64,000 nt of DNA from Hyphomonadaceae bacterium (GCA_023384105.1 JAHDXR010000003.1:1-64000); one strand, 5' to 3'. Counted from the stretch's first letter, positions 42,746 through 52,989 are shown. Translations and numbers: made by a program. The notes: generated from the sequence alone by a model not told the origin.

Positions 42746-43381
42746 ATGACCTTTGATGACGCCTTTGACCATTGGTGCGAAACACTGCGCGCTGCTGGCT
42801 TCGCGGTTGGCTCTTTCTTGAACGCGCCTGCCACGGACGCGACGATCGACAGTCTCCAAGCGCAGATTGGGTTCGATCTGCCGAATGATCTGCGCGCGTT
42901 GTATCTGCGTGCCGACGGACAAACTCCGCCGTTTGGATTGACCGATCCGTTTCCGGGTGAGGTCGTGTTGCCGTTCTTCGGCACTTACGACTTTATTTCC
43001 ACTGAGCGAGCGCTCGGGGCCTACGAGCAATGGAAGCAAATCTTCGATGAAGCGGGCGACCAGTTTTCCTACAACTTCGACGAATTTTGCACAGTGCGAG
43101 ACGGCGACCCCGTGATAAAGGCTTATTGGCAACCAGGCTGGCTCCCCTTCTCCATCGACGGCGGAGGCAACTCCTACGCGGTTGATCTGTCGCCGCCATC
43201 CAACGGCTCGTACGGCCAAGTGATCCTCATCGGACCGGATGAAGATGAACGCAGGGTTCTCGCGCCTAGTTTGTGCGAGTTCCTTATTCGCCTGTCGAAG
43301 CTCGATCTTGTGTTTCACGAAAGCTCTGACGTTTGGCGTTGTTTCGATATCGAACGTCTTTCTCCCAAGACTACATCCTGA
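42746..43381 (+). CDS. SMI1/KNR4 (SUKH)-family protein
   Basis: A 211-aa protein. The SUKH core shows [26 protein letters not shown] near residue 34, typical of immunity or scaffolding proteins, and [11 protein letters not shown] further on. There is no signal peptide. Its base composition is less GC-rich than the flanking carboxylase genes, and it is inserted antisense between mccA and mccB, suggesting recent acquisition. Its 3' end overlaps mccB by 11 bases. No toxin gene is adjacent. Confidence 0.75.
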   Translation: MTFDDAFDHWCETLRAAGFAVGSFLNAPATDATIDSLQAQIGFDLPNDLRALYLRADGQTPPFGLTDPFPGEVVLPFFGTYDFISTERALGAYEQWKQIFDEAGDQFSYNFDEFCTVRDGDPVIKAYWQPGWLPFSIDGGGNSYAVDLSPPSNGSYGQVILIGPDEDERRVLAPSLCEFLIRLSKLDLVFHESSDVWRCFDIERLSPKTTS

Positions 43382-44975
43382 ACACGCCAAACCGCGTTTC
43401 CGGAATCGGCGCGTTCAGGCTTGCGCTGATTGCCAGCCCCAACACATCGCGCGTTTGCAACGGATCGATGATGCCGTCGTCCCAGAGCCGCGCTGTTGCG
43501 TGGTAAGGATCGCCTTCGGCTTCGTAACGGGCGCGGATTGGAGCTTTGAATTTTTCTTCCTCGTCCTTCGCCCAGCTCTCGCCTTTCGCTTCCATCCCGT
43601 CGCGTTTCACTTGCGCAAGCACGCTGGCCGCCTGTTCGCCGCCCATGACGGAGATGCGCGAATTGGGCCAGGTGAAGAGGAAGCGCGGCGAGTAGGCGCG
43701 GCCGCACATGCCGTAATTGCCGGCGCCGAACGAACCCCCGATCAGCACGGTGAATTTCGGCACTTCCGCGCTCGCCACCGCCGTCACCATCTTCGCGCCG
43801 TCCTTGGCGATGCCGCCCGCTTCGTACTTGCCGCCGACCATGAAGCCGGAAATGTTCTGCAGGAAGACGAGCGGAACGCCGCGCTTGCAGGCAAGCTCGA
43901 TAAAGTGCGCGGCCTTGAGCGCGCTTTCGCTGAAGAGAATGCCGTTATTGGCGAGGATCGCCACCGGATAGCCCCAGATGCGGGCGAAGCCGGTGACGAG
44001 CGTTGCACCATAGAGCGGCTTGAACTCGTCGAACTCGCTGCCGTCGACGATGCGGGCGATGACTTCGTGCACATCATACGGCGCGCGCACATCTGGCGGG
44101 AGGATGCCGTAAAGCTCGGCCGGATCGTAAGCCGGCGCGACCGGCTCGCGCAGATCGAGGCCGACCTGCTTCACCGTGTTGAGATTGGCGACAGCGCGGC
44201 GGACGAGATGCAGCGCGTGCGCGTCGTCCGCCGCGAGATGATCGACGACGCCGGATTTGCGCGCGTGCAGATCGCCGCCGCCGAGATCCTCGGCGCTGAT
44301 CACTTCGCCGGTCGCGGCTTTCACCAAGGGCGGGCCACCAAGAAATATGGTGCCCTGATTGCGCACGATGATGGTTTCATCACTCATCGCCGGCACGTAG
44401 GCGCCGCCTGCCGTGCACGAACCCATCACGCAAGCGATCTGGGCGACGCCTTCGGCGCTCATGCGCGCCTGGTTGAAGAAGATGCGGCCGAAATGGTCTC
44501 GATCGGGAAACACTTCGGCCTGGTGCGGCAGGTTGGCGCCGCCGCTATCGACCAGATAGACGCACGGCAGGCGATTCTGCTGCGCGATCTCCTGCGCGCG
44601 CAGATGCTTCTTCACCGTCATCGGAAAATATGCGCCGCCTTTCACCGTGGCGTCGTTGGCGACGATCATCACTTCGCGGCCGGAGACGCAGCCAATGCCG
44701 GTGATGACGCCCGCCGCCGGCGCTTCGCCGTTGTAGAGATCGTAGGCCGCGAGCGCTCCGATCTCCAAGAATGGCGCGCCGGGATCGAGCAGGCGTTCAA
44801 CGCGCTCGCGCGGGAGCAGCTTGCCGCGCTTGGTGTGACGCGCGCGCGCTTCCTCCGGGCCGCCCAGCGCGATCTGCGCGGTGCGCTCGCGCAGCTGCTG
44901 CGCCAAGCCGCGATGATGTGCGGCGTTCTTGGCGAAAGCTTCGGAGTTGGGATCGATATTGGATTTGAGTTTCAT
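43371..44975 (-). CDS. mccB: Methylcrotonyl-CoA carboxylase beta subunit
   Basis: A 534-aa carboxyltransferase. Landmarks are [73 protein letters not shown], and [18 protein letters not shown], all characteristic of the methylcrotonyl type. Three genes on this strand (acyl-CoA dehydrogenase, mccB, mccA) would form a leucine pathway operon. No adjacent methylglutaconyl-CoA hydratase or HMG-CoA lyase gene is seen. Confidence 0.92.
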   Translation of the reverse strand: MKLKSNIDPNSEAFAKNAAHHRGLAQQLRERTAQIALGGPEEARARHTKRGKLLPRERVERLLDPGAPFLEIGALAAYDLYNGEAPAAGVITGIGCVSGREVMIVANDATVKGGAYFPMTVKKHLRAQEIAQQNRLPCVYLVDSGGANLPHQAEVFPDRDHFGRIFFNQARMSAEGVAQIACVMGSCTAGGAYVPAMSDETIIVRNQGTIFLGGPPLVKAATGEVISAEDLGGGDLHARKSGVVDHLAADDAHALHLVRRAVANLNTVKQVGLDLREPVAPAYDPAELYGILPPDVRAPYDVHEVIARIVDGSEFDEFKPLYGATLVTGFARIWGYPVAILANNGILFSESALKAAHFIELACKRGVPLVFLQNISGFMVGGKYEAGGIAKDGAKMVTAVASAEVPKFTVLIGGSFGAGNYGMCGRAYSPRFLFTWPNSRISVMGGEQAASVLAQVKRDGMEAKGESWAKDEEEKFKAPIRARYEAEGDPYHATARLWDDGIIDPLQTRDVLGLAISASLNAPIPETRFGVFRM

Positions 44976-45010
44976 GCGGTCACAACATTAGCGCCGATTC
45001 TGTCTCTCAC

Positions 45011-45058
45011 GCTTCCCGGCCGAATGCCCCCGCGAAAGCGGGGCGAGAGCCGGGAAGC
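45011..45058. repeat. Nested hairpin between ivd and mccB
   Basis: Outer stem GCTTCCCGGC / GCCGGGAAGC and inner stem CCCCGC-gaaa-GCGGGG. It could attenuate transcription between the two leucine genes or be a mobile palindrome. Confidence 0.6.
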
Positions 45059-45061
45059 ATG

Positions 45062-46225
45062 TTAGCCGCCGCCTATGATTTCACGGCCGATGAGGAAGCG
45101 CCGCACTTCGTTGGTGCCGGCGCCGATGTCGTAGAGCTTAGCGTCGCGCAGGAAGCGCTCAACCGGGAAGTCCTTGGTGTAGCCGGCGCCGCCGAGCGCC
45201 TGGATGGCTTCGAGCGACACCTTCACCGCGCTTTCCGACGCGTAGAGGATGGCGCCGGCCGCGTCGTGGCGGGTGGTCTTGCCGGCGTCGCAGGCTTTCG
45301 CGACGGCGTAGACGTAAGCGCGCGCGGAATTGAGCGCGACGATCATGTCGGCGACCTTCGCCTGCACCAGCTGGAACGAGCCGATCGGGCGGCCGAACTG
45401 CTTGCGCTCGCGCACATAGGGCAGCACCACATCGAGGCACGCCTGCATGATGCCGAGCGGACCCGCGGCGAGCACGGCGCGCTCGTAGTCCAGGCCGCTC
45501 ATCAGCACGCCGGCCCCATGATTGACGGGGCCGAGCGTGTTTTCCTCCGGCACTTCGCAGTCCTCGAACACGAGTTCTCCCGTGTCGGAGCCGCGCATGC
45601 CCATCTTGTCGAGCTTCTGGCCGACGCTGAAGCCTTTCATGCCGCACTCGACAATGAACGCGGTGATGCCGCCGGAGCCGGCGAGCGGATCGGTCTTGGC
45701 GTAGACCACGAGCGTATCCGCGTGCGGGGCGTTGGTGATCCAGAACTTCGTGCCGTTGAGCACATAGCGGTCGCTCTTGTGCTCGGCGCGCAGCTTCATG
45801 CCGATGACGTCGGAGCCCGCGCTTGCTTCGCTCATGGCGAGCGCGCCGACATGCTCGCCGCTGATGAGCTTCGGCAGATAACTGCGCTTCTGTTCCGGCG
45901 TGGCCCAGCGGCGGATCTGGTTGATGCAGAGATTGGAGTGCGCGCCGTATGAAAGGCCGATCGACGCGGATGCGCGGGAGACCTCCTCCATCGCGACGAC
46001 ATGCTCAAGATAGCCGAGGCCCGCGCCGCCCCATTCCTCCTCCACGGTGACGCCGTGCAGACCAATCGCGCCCATCTCGGGCCAAAGCTCGCGCGCGAAC
46101 GCATTGCTGGCGTCGATCTCGGCGGCGAGCGGGGCGATGCGGTCTTGCGCGTAGCGGGCCGTGGTCTCGCGGATCGCGTCGGCGGTGTCGCCGAGCTGGA
46201 AATCGAGCTGGTAGGAGTCTGACAT
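45062..46225 (-). CDS. ivd: Isovaleryl-CoA dehydrogenase
   Basis: A 387-aa FAD enzyme converting isovaleryl-CoA to 3-methylcrotonyl-CoA. It shows [51 protein letters not shown], the catalytic glutamate in [14 protein letters not shown], and [17 protein letters not shown] at the C-terminus. These segments are specific to the isovaleryl group. It is first of the leucine genes and is divergent from a LysR gene 164 bp away. Confidence 0.93.
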   Translation of the reverse strand: MSDSYQLDFQLGDTADAIRETTARYAQDRIAPLAAEIDASNAFARELWPEMGAIGLHGVTVEEEWGGAGLGYLEHVVAMEEVSRASASIGLSYGAHSNLCINQIRRWATPEQKRSYLPKLISGEHVGALAMSEASAGSDVIGMKLRAEHKSDRYVLNGTKFWITNAPHADTLVVYAKTDPLAGSGGITAFIVECGMKGFSVGQKLDKMGMRGSDTGELVFEDCEVPEENTLGPVNHGAGVLMSGLDYERAVLAAGPLGIMQACLDVVLPYVRERKQFGRPIGSFQLVQAKVADMIVALNSARAYVYAVAKACDAGKTTRHDAAGAILYASESAVKVSLEAIQALGGAGYTKDFPVERFLRDAKLYDIGAGTNEVRRFLIGREIIGGG

Positions 46226-46389
46226 GGGCGAAGCCTGGAAACGCGCGGCGTCGCCCTGAGCTTGCCGAAGGGCTCAGACCGACGCCTGAGAGGTCGGGCG
46301 CTGGCGGCGCCAGCGGACAGGCTCACCCTAATTGATTTGTCTTGCCAATAGAAATTGAACGTTGCGAACAGTACTGATAGACATGATCT
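46226..46389. promoter_or_regulatory. Divergent region between ivd and LysR gene
   Basis: Contains the repeat CCTGAGCTTGCCGAAGGGCT (near 46256) and GCGCTGGCGGCGCCAGC (46300-46316), then an AT-richer stretch (46327-46385) that probably carries the LysR and ivd promoters. No exact operator is assigned. Confidence 0.4.
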
Positions 46390-47268
46390 ATGGATCGCTA
46401 CTTGCTGCGCTATTTCCTGGCCGTGGCCGAGCTGGGCTCATTCTCGAAGGCCGCGGCGCGGGTGAGCGTCACTCAGCCGACGCTTTCGGTCGGCATCGCC
46501 AAACTCGAAGAACAGGTCGGCGCGCGGCTGTTCGAGCGGACGACGCGGCGCGTCTCGCTGACGCCGGCCGGCAGCCGCTTTCTCGCCCGTGCGCGGCGCA
46601 TCGTTCAGGAATACGAAGCGGCGCTGCGCGAAGTGGCGGAGGCGCCGCAGCTGAAGCGCCTGCGCGCCGGCGTGCTGTCGACCATCCCGGCGCGCGATCT
46701 CGAACGCGTAGTGGCGCACCACGCCGGGCATCCCGGCGGCGAAGCGCTGGAAATCCTCGACTCCACCGAGCGCGACATCGCTAACCGTCTGAGCGACGGC
46801 CGGCTTGACGCCGCCATCACCATCCTGCGCCCAGGCCTTGAAAGCTTCGGCCAGGAAAAGCTCCGCAACGAGCGCTACGTCCTGTTCGTTTCGGCGAACC
46901 ACAAGCTCGCCGGCGCTGAGAGCGTCGATGGCGGCGAGCTGACGGGCGAGACGATGATCGTGCGCCGCCAGTGCGAGGGCCTGCCGGAAATCTCCCGCTA
47001 CTTCACGAGCCGCGACGTACGCCCCTCCTTCAGCCTGCGCACGCTGAACGACGACCGGGCGATGAGCATGGTGGCGGCGGGTTTGGGCGTGACGGTCGCG
47101 CCGGAAAGCTTCAAGCGGGCCGGACTGGCGGCGGTGCGGCTTGTGGGTTTCGACCTCAGCCGCGACGTCGGCCTCGTTTTCTCCGACCGGCTGCGCGAGC
47201 GCTCAGGCGCCTTCATCGCTGCGGTGCGCGCGACCTACGCCGCCGGCGTAGGTCGCAAAACGAGGTAA
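46390..47268 (+). CDS. LysR-family transcriptional regulator
   Basis: A 292-aa regulator. The N-terminal HTH is LRYFLAVAELGSFSKAAARVSVTQPTLSVGIAKLEEQVGAR in outline (residues 6-46), followed by the periplasmic-binding-like effector domain. The divergent location implies control of ivd and the leucine genes, though the known LiuR regulator is of another family. Confidence 0.88.
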   Translation: MDRYLLRYFLAVAELGSFSKAAARVSVTQPTLSVGIAKLEEQVGARLFERTTRRVSLTPAGSRFLARARRIVQEYEAALREVAEAPQLKRLRAGVLSTIPARDLERVVAHHAGHPGGEALEILDSTERDIANRLSDGRLDAAITILRPGLESFGQEKLRNERYVLFVSANHKLAGAESVDGGELTGETMIVRRQCEGLPEISRYFTSRDVRPSFSLRTLNDDRAMSMVAAGLGVTVAPESFKRAGLAAVRLVGFDLSRDVGLVFSDRLRERSGAFIAAVRATYAAGVGRKTR

Positions 47269-47350
47269 ACGCCGCGCGCCTGCGTTGCTGGTTACCCTGG
47301 GTAATGTTACGTTAGCGGAACATTGGGTCTCGCAAGGGCGTTTGCTTCTC

Positions 47351-48292
47351 ATGCCACCTCCAGCTCGTCCCGTCTGGACTGGGCAAATCCGGCTCGCCCT
47401 CGTGGCGTTGCCGGTGAAGCTCTACTCGGCCCTCGACGCCCGGGAGAAGATTTCGTTCAACCAGATTCACGAGCCCACGAAGCAGCGCATCCGCTACGAG
47501 AAAGTGGCGCCCGGCGTCGGCCCGGTCGACAAGGACGAGATCGTCAAAGGCTACGAGTATCAGAAGGGCCGCTACGTTCTGTTCTCGGACGAAGAGTTCG
47601 ACGCGCTGAAGGTGGATTCGAAGAAGACGCTGGACATGGTTCAGTTCGCGCCGGCCGACACGATCGATCCGATCTATTTCGATAAGCCCTATTACGCCCT
47701 GCCCGACGGCAAGATGGCGGACGAACCCTACCGCGTCGTGCGCGAAGCGCTGAGGAAGACGAAGACGGTGGGTCTGGGCCAGATCACGATGCGCGGGCGC
47801 TCCTACATTGCGGCGGTGAAGCCCTACGATGATGGGCTGATCGTCGAAACCGTGCACTACGCGGAAGAGATGCGCTCGGCCAAGGCGTTCTTCGACGAAC
47901 TGCCGAACGGCAAGCTCGACGCCGACCTCGTGGACCTGGCCGAAGAACTGATCAACCGCAAGAAGGCCAAGTTCGATCCGAACCGGTTCGAGGACGAGTA
48001 CGCCGCCGCGCTCGAACGGCTGGTGAAGAAGAAGATCGAACGTCACGGCGAGATCGTGCTGGAGGACCAGGAAGAGCCGTCGCACGATTATGGCGACAAC
48101 GTCATCAGTCTCGTGGATGCGCTGAAGAAGTCGCTGTCGGCCAAGTCCGCCGCCGCCAACGGCAAACGCAAGGCTGCGGGCGACGAAGCGGAAGCGCCGC
48201 CGAAGCGCATGCGCGCCGTCGCCGAGAAGCGCAAACCCGCTCCGCGCGCCAAAGCGCCCGCGAAAGCGCTGGCCAAGCGCGCGAAGAAGTAA
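47351..48292 (+). CDS. ku: Ku, DNA end-binding protein of bacterial NHEJ
   Basis: A 313-aa homodimeric Ku ring protein: WTGQIRLALVALPVKLYSA at the start, FNQIHEPTKQRIRY, KGYEYQKGRYVLFSDEEFDAL, and KFDPNRFEDEYAAALERLV. The Lys/Ala-rich C-tail is typical of a DNA-binding extension. The ATG at 47351 is preferred to a longer frame from 47285. It is followed after 9 bases by ligD. Confidence 0.93.
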   Translation: MPPPARPVWTGQIRLALVALPVKLYSALDAREKISFNQIHEPTKQRIRYEKVAPGVGPVDKDEIVKGYEYQKGRYVLFSDEEFDALKVDSKKTLDMVQFAPADTIDPIYFDKPYYALPDGKMADEPYRVVREALRKTKTVGLGQITMRGRSYIAAVKPYDDGLIVETVHYAEEMRSAKAFFDELPNGKLDADLVDLAEELINRKKAKFDPNRFEDEYAAALERLVKKKIERHGEIVLEDQEEPSHDYGDNVISLVDALKKSLSAKSAAANGKRKAAGDEAEAPPKRMRAVAEKRKPAPRAKAPAKALAKRAKK

Positions 48293-48301
48293 GGCGCGCG
48301 C

Positions 48302-50773
48302 ATGATGGCGCGCAAATCGGCAAGCTCGGCGAAAGCCGCGAAAGAGACGCTCCACCTCTACAGCAAGAAGCGCGACTTCAAGAAAACCAGCGAACCCGCG
48401 GGCGGCGGACTGAAAAGCGCGGGCGGCATGTTCGTGGTGCAGAAGCACGCGGCCACGCGCCTGCACTACGACTTCCGCCTCGAACATGACGGCGTGCTGC
48501 TGAGCTGGGCGGTGCCGCATGGCCCGAGCCTCGATCCGAGCGTCAAGCGCCTGGCCATGCGCACCGAGAACCATCCGCTCGAATACGGCTCGTTCGAGGG
48601 CGTGATCCCGAAGGGCGAGTATGGCGCCGGCGCAGTGATCATCTGGGACACGGGCAAGGTGAAATGGGTCGCCGATCCGCACGAGACGCTGAAGAAGGGC
48701 GAACTCAAGTTCGTCCTCGCCGGCCAGCGGCTCAAGGGCGAGTTTCATCTGGTGAAGATCAAGCCGCGCGAGGGCGAACGCGGCGAGCCGTGGCTGCTGT
48801 TCAAGTCGAAAGATCAGTACGCCGGCAAAGCCGATCCTCTCGCCGGCGCACTGACCAGCGTCGTTTCCGGACGCACCATCGAGGACGTGCGCGCCGATGG
48901 CGGCGCGCGGCTATGGTCGCGCGGCGGCGAACAGAAGCCGCGGGCGCCGAAGCCGCCCAAATGGGATTTCGTCGAGCCCATGCTGGCGACGCGGGTCGAG
49001 GCGGCGCCCGAGGGCGACGACTGGATTCACGAGATCAAGTACGACGGCTATCGCCTGCTCGCGGCGGTCTCCGGCCCACGCGTGAGACTCTACACCCGCA
49101 ACGGCCTCGACTGGACCGGCAAGTTCCAGAGCGTCGCCGACGCGCTGGCGGCGCTCCGGCTGAAGGACGTGCTGATCGACGGCGAAATCGCCGTGGCGCA
49201 GGCCAATGGCCGCACCAACTTCTCCGCGCTGCAGAAATCGCTCGAGAACGGCGTCGCCAAGGGCGTGTCCTATTTCGCGTTCGACCTCCTGGCCGAAGGC
49301 GCCAAGGATCTGCGCAAGCTGCCGCTCACCGAGCGCCGGGCACGGTTGGAGAAGCTGCTGGCCAAGGCGAAAGCGCCGATCCGCCTGAGCCCGATCTTGC
49401 GCGGGCGCGGCCCGGACGTACTGAAGGCGTTCGCCGAGAAAGGCTTCGAAGGCGCCGTCTCGAAGAAAGCGGGCAGCGCCTATGTCAGCGGGCGCTCGAA
49501 AGCCTGGCTCAAGACGAAAGCCGTCAACGAGCAGGAGTTCGTCGTCATCGGCTACCAGCCGTCCGCCAAGGGGCGCGGGTTCGCCTCACTGATGCTCGCC
49601 GACTACGAAGGCGACGAGTTGGTCTATCGCGGCAATGTCGGGACCGGCTTCGACGAGAAAACGCTGGCGGCGCTGCGCGAAAAGCTGAGCAAGCTGGAGC
49701 GCGCAAGGGCTGCGCTGAAAGTGCCGCGCGAGGCGGCACACGGCGCGAAATGGGTGCAGCCGAAACTCGTCGCGCAGGTGAAGTTCGCGGAATTCACGAC
49801 CGACGGCGCGATCCGGCACGGCGTCTATCTCGGGCTGCGGGGCGACAAAAAAGCAAGCGAGGTCACGTCGGAAATGGCGGCGCCAGCGATGAAAACCCGC
49901 GTCCGGCTGACGCATCCGGGCAAGGTGCTGTTTCCGGACGCCGGCGTCACCAAGGCCGAACTCGCCGCCTATCTCGACATGGCGGCCAAACGCATGGCGC
50001 CCTATTTGTTCGGGCGCCCCGTCAGCCTGGTCCGCGCGCCCGACGGCGTCGGTCATCAGACCTTCTTCCAGAAGCACGCTATGAAGGGCATGCCCGAGGC
50101 GATCAGGCTGATCCCGATCGAGGAGAGCGACGGCCAAACCGAGGATTATCTGACGCTGCCGGACGCGGAAGCGCTGGTCTCGTGCGCACAGATCAGCGCG
50201 CTCGAATTTCATCTTTGGGGCGCGCGCAATGAGGATCTCGAACACCCGGATCGGATGGTGTTCGACCTCGATCCGGATGAAGGGCTCGACTTCCAGGCCG
50301 TGAAGCACGCGGCCTTCGACATCAAGGGGCTGCTCGACAATGCCGGCCTGCCGTCGTTCGCCATGATCACCGGCGGTAAAGGCATTCATGTCGTGCTGCA
50401 CTTGAAGCGCCGGCATCGCTGGGACGAGGTGAAGGGCTTCGCGGCCGCGTTCGCCGAGCAAATCGCCACGCTCGATCCGAAACGGTTCGTCGCCAACATG
50501 GCCAAGGCCCGGCGCAAGGGCCGCATCTTCGTCGACTATCTCCGCAACGGCCGCGGCGCGACGGCGATTGCGCCCTATTCTCCGCGTGCGCGCGGCGCGG
50601 CGCCGGTCGCCGTTCCGGTGAGCTGGAGCGAATTGAAGACCATTCCGTCCGCGTCCGCGTTCAAGCTGCGCGACATGGAGGCGCGTCTGGCTCAGCCCGA
50701 CCCGTGGAAGGATTACGCAAAGACAGCGGTATCGCTGACAAAGGCCGCCCGGACCAAGCTGGGGCTCGACTAG
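48302..50773 (+). CDS. ligD: LigD, multifunctional NHEJ DNA ligase
   Basis: An 823-aa enzyme with three modules in order: phosphoesterase (about 20-170: FVVQKHAATRLHYDFRLEHDG, KGEYGAGAVIIWD), ATP-dependent ligase (about 220-510: catalytic lysine in HEIKYDGYR, then WLKTKAV), and primase-polymerase (about 535-820: DLDPDEGLDF, GGKGIHVVLHL, VDYLRNGRGATAIAPYS). With Ku it repairs double-strand breaks. The start is 48302 or the next ATG at 48305. Confidence 0.95.
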   Translation: MMARKSASSAKAAKETLHLYSKKRDFKKTSEPAGGGLKSAGGMFVVQKHAATRLHYDFRLEHDGVLLSWAVPHGPSLDPSVKRLAMRTENHPLEYGSFEGVIPKGEYGAGAVIIWDTGKVKWVADPHETLKKGELKFVLAGQRLKGEFHLVKIKPREGERGEPWLLFKSKDQYAGKADPLAGALTSVVSGRTIEDVRADGGARLWSRGGEQKPRAPKPPKWDFVEPMLATRVEAAPEGDDWIHEIKYDGYRLLAAVSGPRVRLYTRNGLDWTGKFQSVADALAALRLKDVLIDGEIAVAQANGRTNFSALQKSLENGVAKGVSYFAFDLLAEGAKDLRKLPLTERRARLEKLLAKAKAPIRLSPILRGRGPDVLKAFAEKGFEGAVSKKAGSAYVSGRSKAWLKTKAVNEQEFVVIGYQPSAKGRGFASLMLADYEGDELVYRGNVGTGFDEKTLAALREKLSKLERARAALKVPREAAHGAKWVQPKLVAQVKFAEFTTDGAIRHGVYLGLRGDKKASEVTSEMAAPAMKTRVRLTHPGKVLFPDAGVTKAELAAYLDMAAKRMAPYLFGRPVSLVRAPDGVGHQTFFQKHAMKGMPEAIRLIPIEESDGQTEDYLTLPDAEALVSCAQISALEFHLWGARNEDLEHPDRMVFDLDPDEGLDFQAVKHAAFDIKGLLDNAGLPSFAMITGGKGIHVVLHLKRRHRWDEVKGFAAAFAEQIATLDPKRFVANMAKARRKGRIFVDYLRNGRGATAIAPYSPRARGAAPVAVPVSWSELKTIPSASAFKLRDMEARLAQPDPWKDYAKTAVSLTKAARTKLGLD

Positions 50774-50824
50774 AGGTTTGATCGCGTCGCCCGCGATGCT
50801 AGACGAGACGCTCAGGAGACCTTC

Positions 50825-51580
50825 ATGCGCAAATACGCTCTCGCCCTCGCATTCGCCCTCGCCGCTTGCGGGCAGCAACAGCAGGCGCCCGCCCCCCCTG
50901 ATGAGCGGATCGTCGTGCGCGTGCCGGCGCCGTGGTTCATCTGCGATTCGATCAACCAGCCCACAGTGATCGTGTTCAACCGGAATAACGGCGACGTGAC
51001 CACGGCTGAGTACGGCAAGGCGGACGGCGAGATCGTTCAGCGCATCGGCTATTTCGTCGGCGACGAAGAAGGCGCCGCGGGCAGCGTCATCACCGAGCTG
51101 GTGCGCGATGAAGGCACGGACGGCTCAATCCGTCAGCTCAATCCCGGCATGCTGGAAAACCCGGGTTCGGCCTACACGCTGCCGTTCTCCTCGGTGCGGC
51201 TCGACGGCCGCGACATCAACTGCCGCTGGCTGCCGCGCACGCGCGTGCTGGGCTTCAACGCCCGCCGCAGCTTCGTCGTTCACGAGGACGCGGACGGCGA
51301 CCTGATCTACACGCAGTACAATTTTGCCGACGCCGCCGGCGCCAGGCCGATCGAACTCAGCGAGAACGGCCGCACGACGACGTTCTCGGTGGAGATTCGC
51401 GCCGGCGCCGAGCAGCAGACGCCGCAGGCGCAGCTCTATACGTTCGAGACGCAGGGCTTCCGCTATGTCGTCACGCTGAACCGTGACGGAACCGGCGCGC
51501 TCGACGTTTCGCGCGATGGCGTCGCCATGCAGACCGAGCCGCTGATCGGCTACCAGCACGGCACGGCGCCGGCGCAGTAA
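50825..51580 (+). CDS. Predicted lipoprotein of unknown function
   Basis: A 251-aa protein with a lipoprotein signal (ALAFALAACGQQ), then a Gln/Pro spacer and a beta-rich domain. I do not recognise the family. CAGGAG precedes the ATG. It is 51 bp from ligD and 18 bp from the crotonase gene. Confidence 0.75.
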   Translation: MRKYALALAFALAACGQQQQAPAPPDERIVVRVPAPWFICDSINQPTVIVFNRNNGDVTTAEYGKADGEIVQRIGYFVGDEEGAAGSVITELVRDEGTDGSIRQLNPGMLENPGSAYTLPFSSVRLDGRDINCRWLPRTRVLGFNARRSFVVHEDADGDLIYTQYNFADAAGARPIELSENGRTTTFSVEIRAGAEQQTPQAQLYTFETQGFRYVVTLNRDGTGALDVSRDGVAMQTEPLIGYQHGTAPAQ

Positions 51581-51598
51581 CACTGAAACGAGAGACCA

Positions 51599-52399
51599 AT
51601 GACCTTCGCCACTTACGAAAAGAACGGCCGCATCGCCACCATCACGCTGAACCGGCCGGAGAGCCGCAACGCCATCGCCACGCAGCAGGATTGCGACGAT
51701 CTCGCCGGCGCATTCTGGCGCGCAAACGACGATGCCGACATCAACGCCGTGATCGTCACCGGCGCCGGCAAATCGTTCTGCGCCGGCGGCGACTTGAAGG
51801 CGATCCGCGAACGCACCGGCATCGGCCCGCGCCCAACGCCGGACGGAACCCGCGCCAATTATCGCCGCGGCGTGCATTCGATCATCCGGGCGCTGGCGGA
51901 CGTCGAAGTCGCCACCATCGCCGCGATCAACGGCCACGCCATCGGGCTCGGTCTCGACATCGGCATTCTCTGCGACATGCGCCTCGCCGGCGCCTCGGCG
52001 AAAATGGCGTCGAGCTTCGTCAAGGTCGGCATCATCCCCGGCGACGGCGGCGCCTGGATTTTGACCCACGCCATCGGCGCTGCGCGCGCGGCGGAGCTGG
52101 TGCTCACCGGCGACACCATTGATGCGGCCGAGGCCGAACGCATCGGGCTCGTCAGCCGCGTGGTCGCGGACGATCGGCTGATGGACGAGGCGCGAAAGCT
52201 CGCCGAGCGCGTGGCCGTGAACCCGCCGCGCTCGGTGCGGCTGGCCAAGCGGCTGATGCGCGAGGCGCAGCACGGGCGGCTGTCCGACGTGCTCGAACTC
52301 TCGGCGGCGTTCCAGGCGCTGGCGCACGAAACCGCCGATCACAAGGAAGCGGTCGACGCCTTCACCGAGAAGCGCGCGCCCAAATTCACCGGCGCCTGA
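51599..52399 (+). CDS. Enoyl-CoA hydratase/isomerase family protein (altered catalytic residues)
   Basis: A 266-aa crotonase. Oxyanion loops are present (FCAGGDLKAI; AIGLGLDIG), but the two hydratase glutamates are changed: GLGLDIG has Asp at the first, and the FGxPE segment is SSFVKVG. GIIPGDGGAW is shared with a subgroup common in alphaproteobacteria. It may be an isomerase, thioesterase or non-standard hydratase. It overlaps the HAD gene by one base. Confidence 0.83.
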   Translation: MTFATYEKNGRIATITLNRPESRNAIATQQDCDDLAGAFWRANDDADINAVIVTGAGKSFCAGGDLKAIRERTGIGPRPTPDGTRANYRRGVHSIIRALADVEVATIAAINGHAIGLGLDIGILCDMRLAGASAKMASSFVKVGIIPGDGGAWILTHAIGAARAAELVLTGDTIDAAEAERIGLVSRVVADDRLMDEARKLAERVAVNPPRSVRLAKRLMREAQHGRLSDVLELSAAFQALAHETADHKEAVDAFTEKRAPKFTGA

Positions 52400-52935
52400 T
52401 GGCGCTGCCGCTCGCGGTCGATCTCGACGGCACGCTGATCAAGGGCGACCTGTTCGCCGCGGCGATGAAACGCTTCTGCCTGTCGCGGCCCCGGCGGGTG
52501 TTCGTGCTGCTGGCCTGGCTCGCCCGCGGGCGAGCCTACGCCAAGGCGCGGCTGACGGAACTCTATCCCGTCGACCCCGCAGCGCTGCCGTACGATGCGC
52601 GCGTCATCGCCTGGCTCAAGGCCGAGCGCGAAAGCGGGCGGACGATCGCGCTCGCCACCGCGTTCGATCGCGCCGGCGCGGACGCGGTGGCGGCCCACCT
52701 CGGCCTGTTCGACCATGTGTTCGCCTCGGACGGCCGCACCAATCTCAAGTCGGCGCGCAAGGCGGCGCGGTTGCGGCAAGCGTTCCCGCAGGGCTTTGTC
52801 TATGCCGGCAACGAGCGCGCCGACTGGAAGGTCTGGCAAGCGGCGGCTCGGGCGGTGATCGTCAACGCGCCGCCGGCGCTGGAAGCGCGCGTGCAAGCCG
52901 CATTCGACGTCGAGCGGACGTTTCCGCAGGCGTGA
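52399..52935 (+). CDS. HAD-superfamily phosphatase-like protein
   Basis: A 178-aa protein. Motif I is AVDLDGTLIKGD (nucleophile Asp near residue 8), motif II is ATAFDRA, and motif IV is weak (YAGNERADWK). It resembles the HAD domain that is often fused to UbiA-type prenyltransferases, but here it stands alone. The function is unknown. The start overlaps the upstream stop (TGATG). Confidence 0.7.
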   Translation: MALPLAVDLDGTLIKGDLFAAAMKRFCLSRPRRVFVLLAWLARGRAYAKARLTELYPVDPAALPYDARVIAWLKAERESGRTIALATAFDRAGADAVAAHLGLFDHVFASDGRTNLKSARKAARLRQAFPQGFVYAGNERADWKVWQAAARAVIVNAPPALEARVQAAFDVERTFPQA

Positions 52936-52989
52936 GCGCCCTTGCGTCGCCGCGCATGGCGTCCGATGTTTGCGCCAGGAGCGGCGCAC

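Noticed and set aside
42746-43381. Polymorphic toxin locus around the SUKH gene
   Set aside because: No toxin, Rhs or filamentous haemagglutinin gene is adjacent; only the orphan gene is present.
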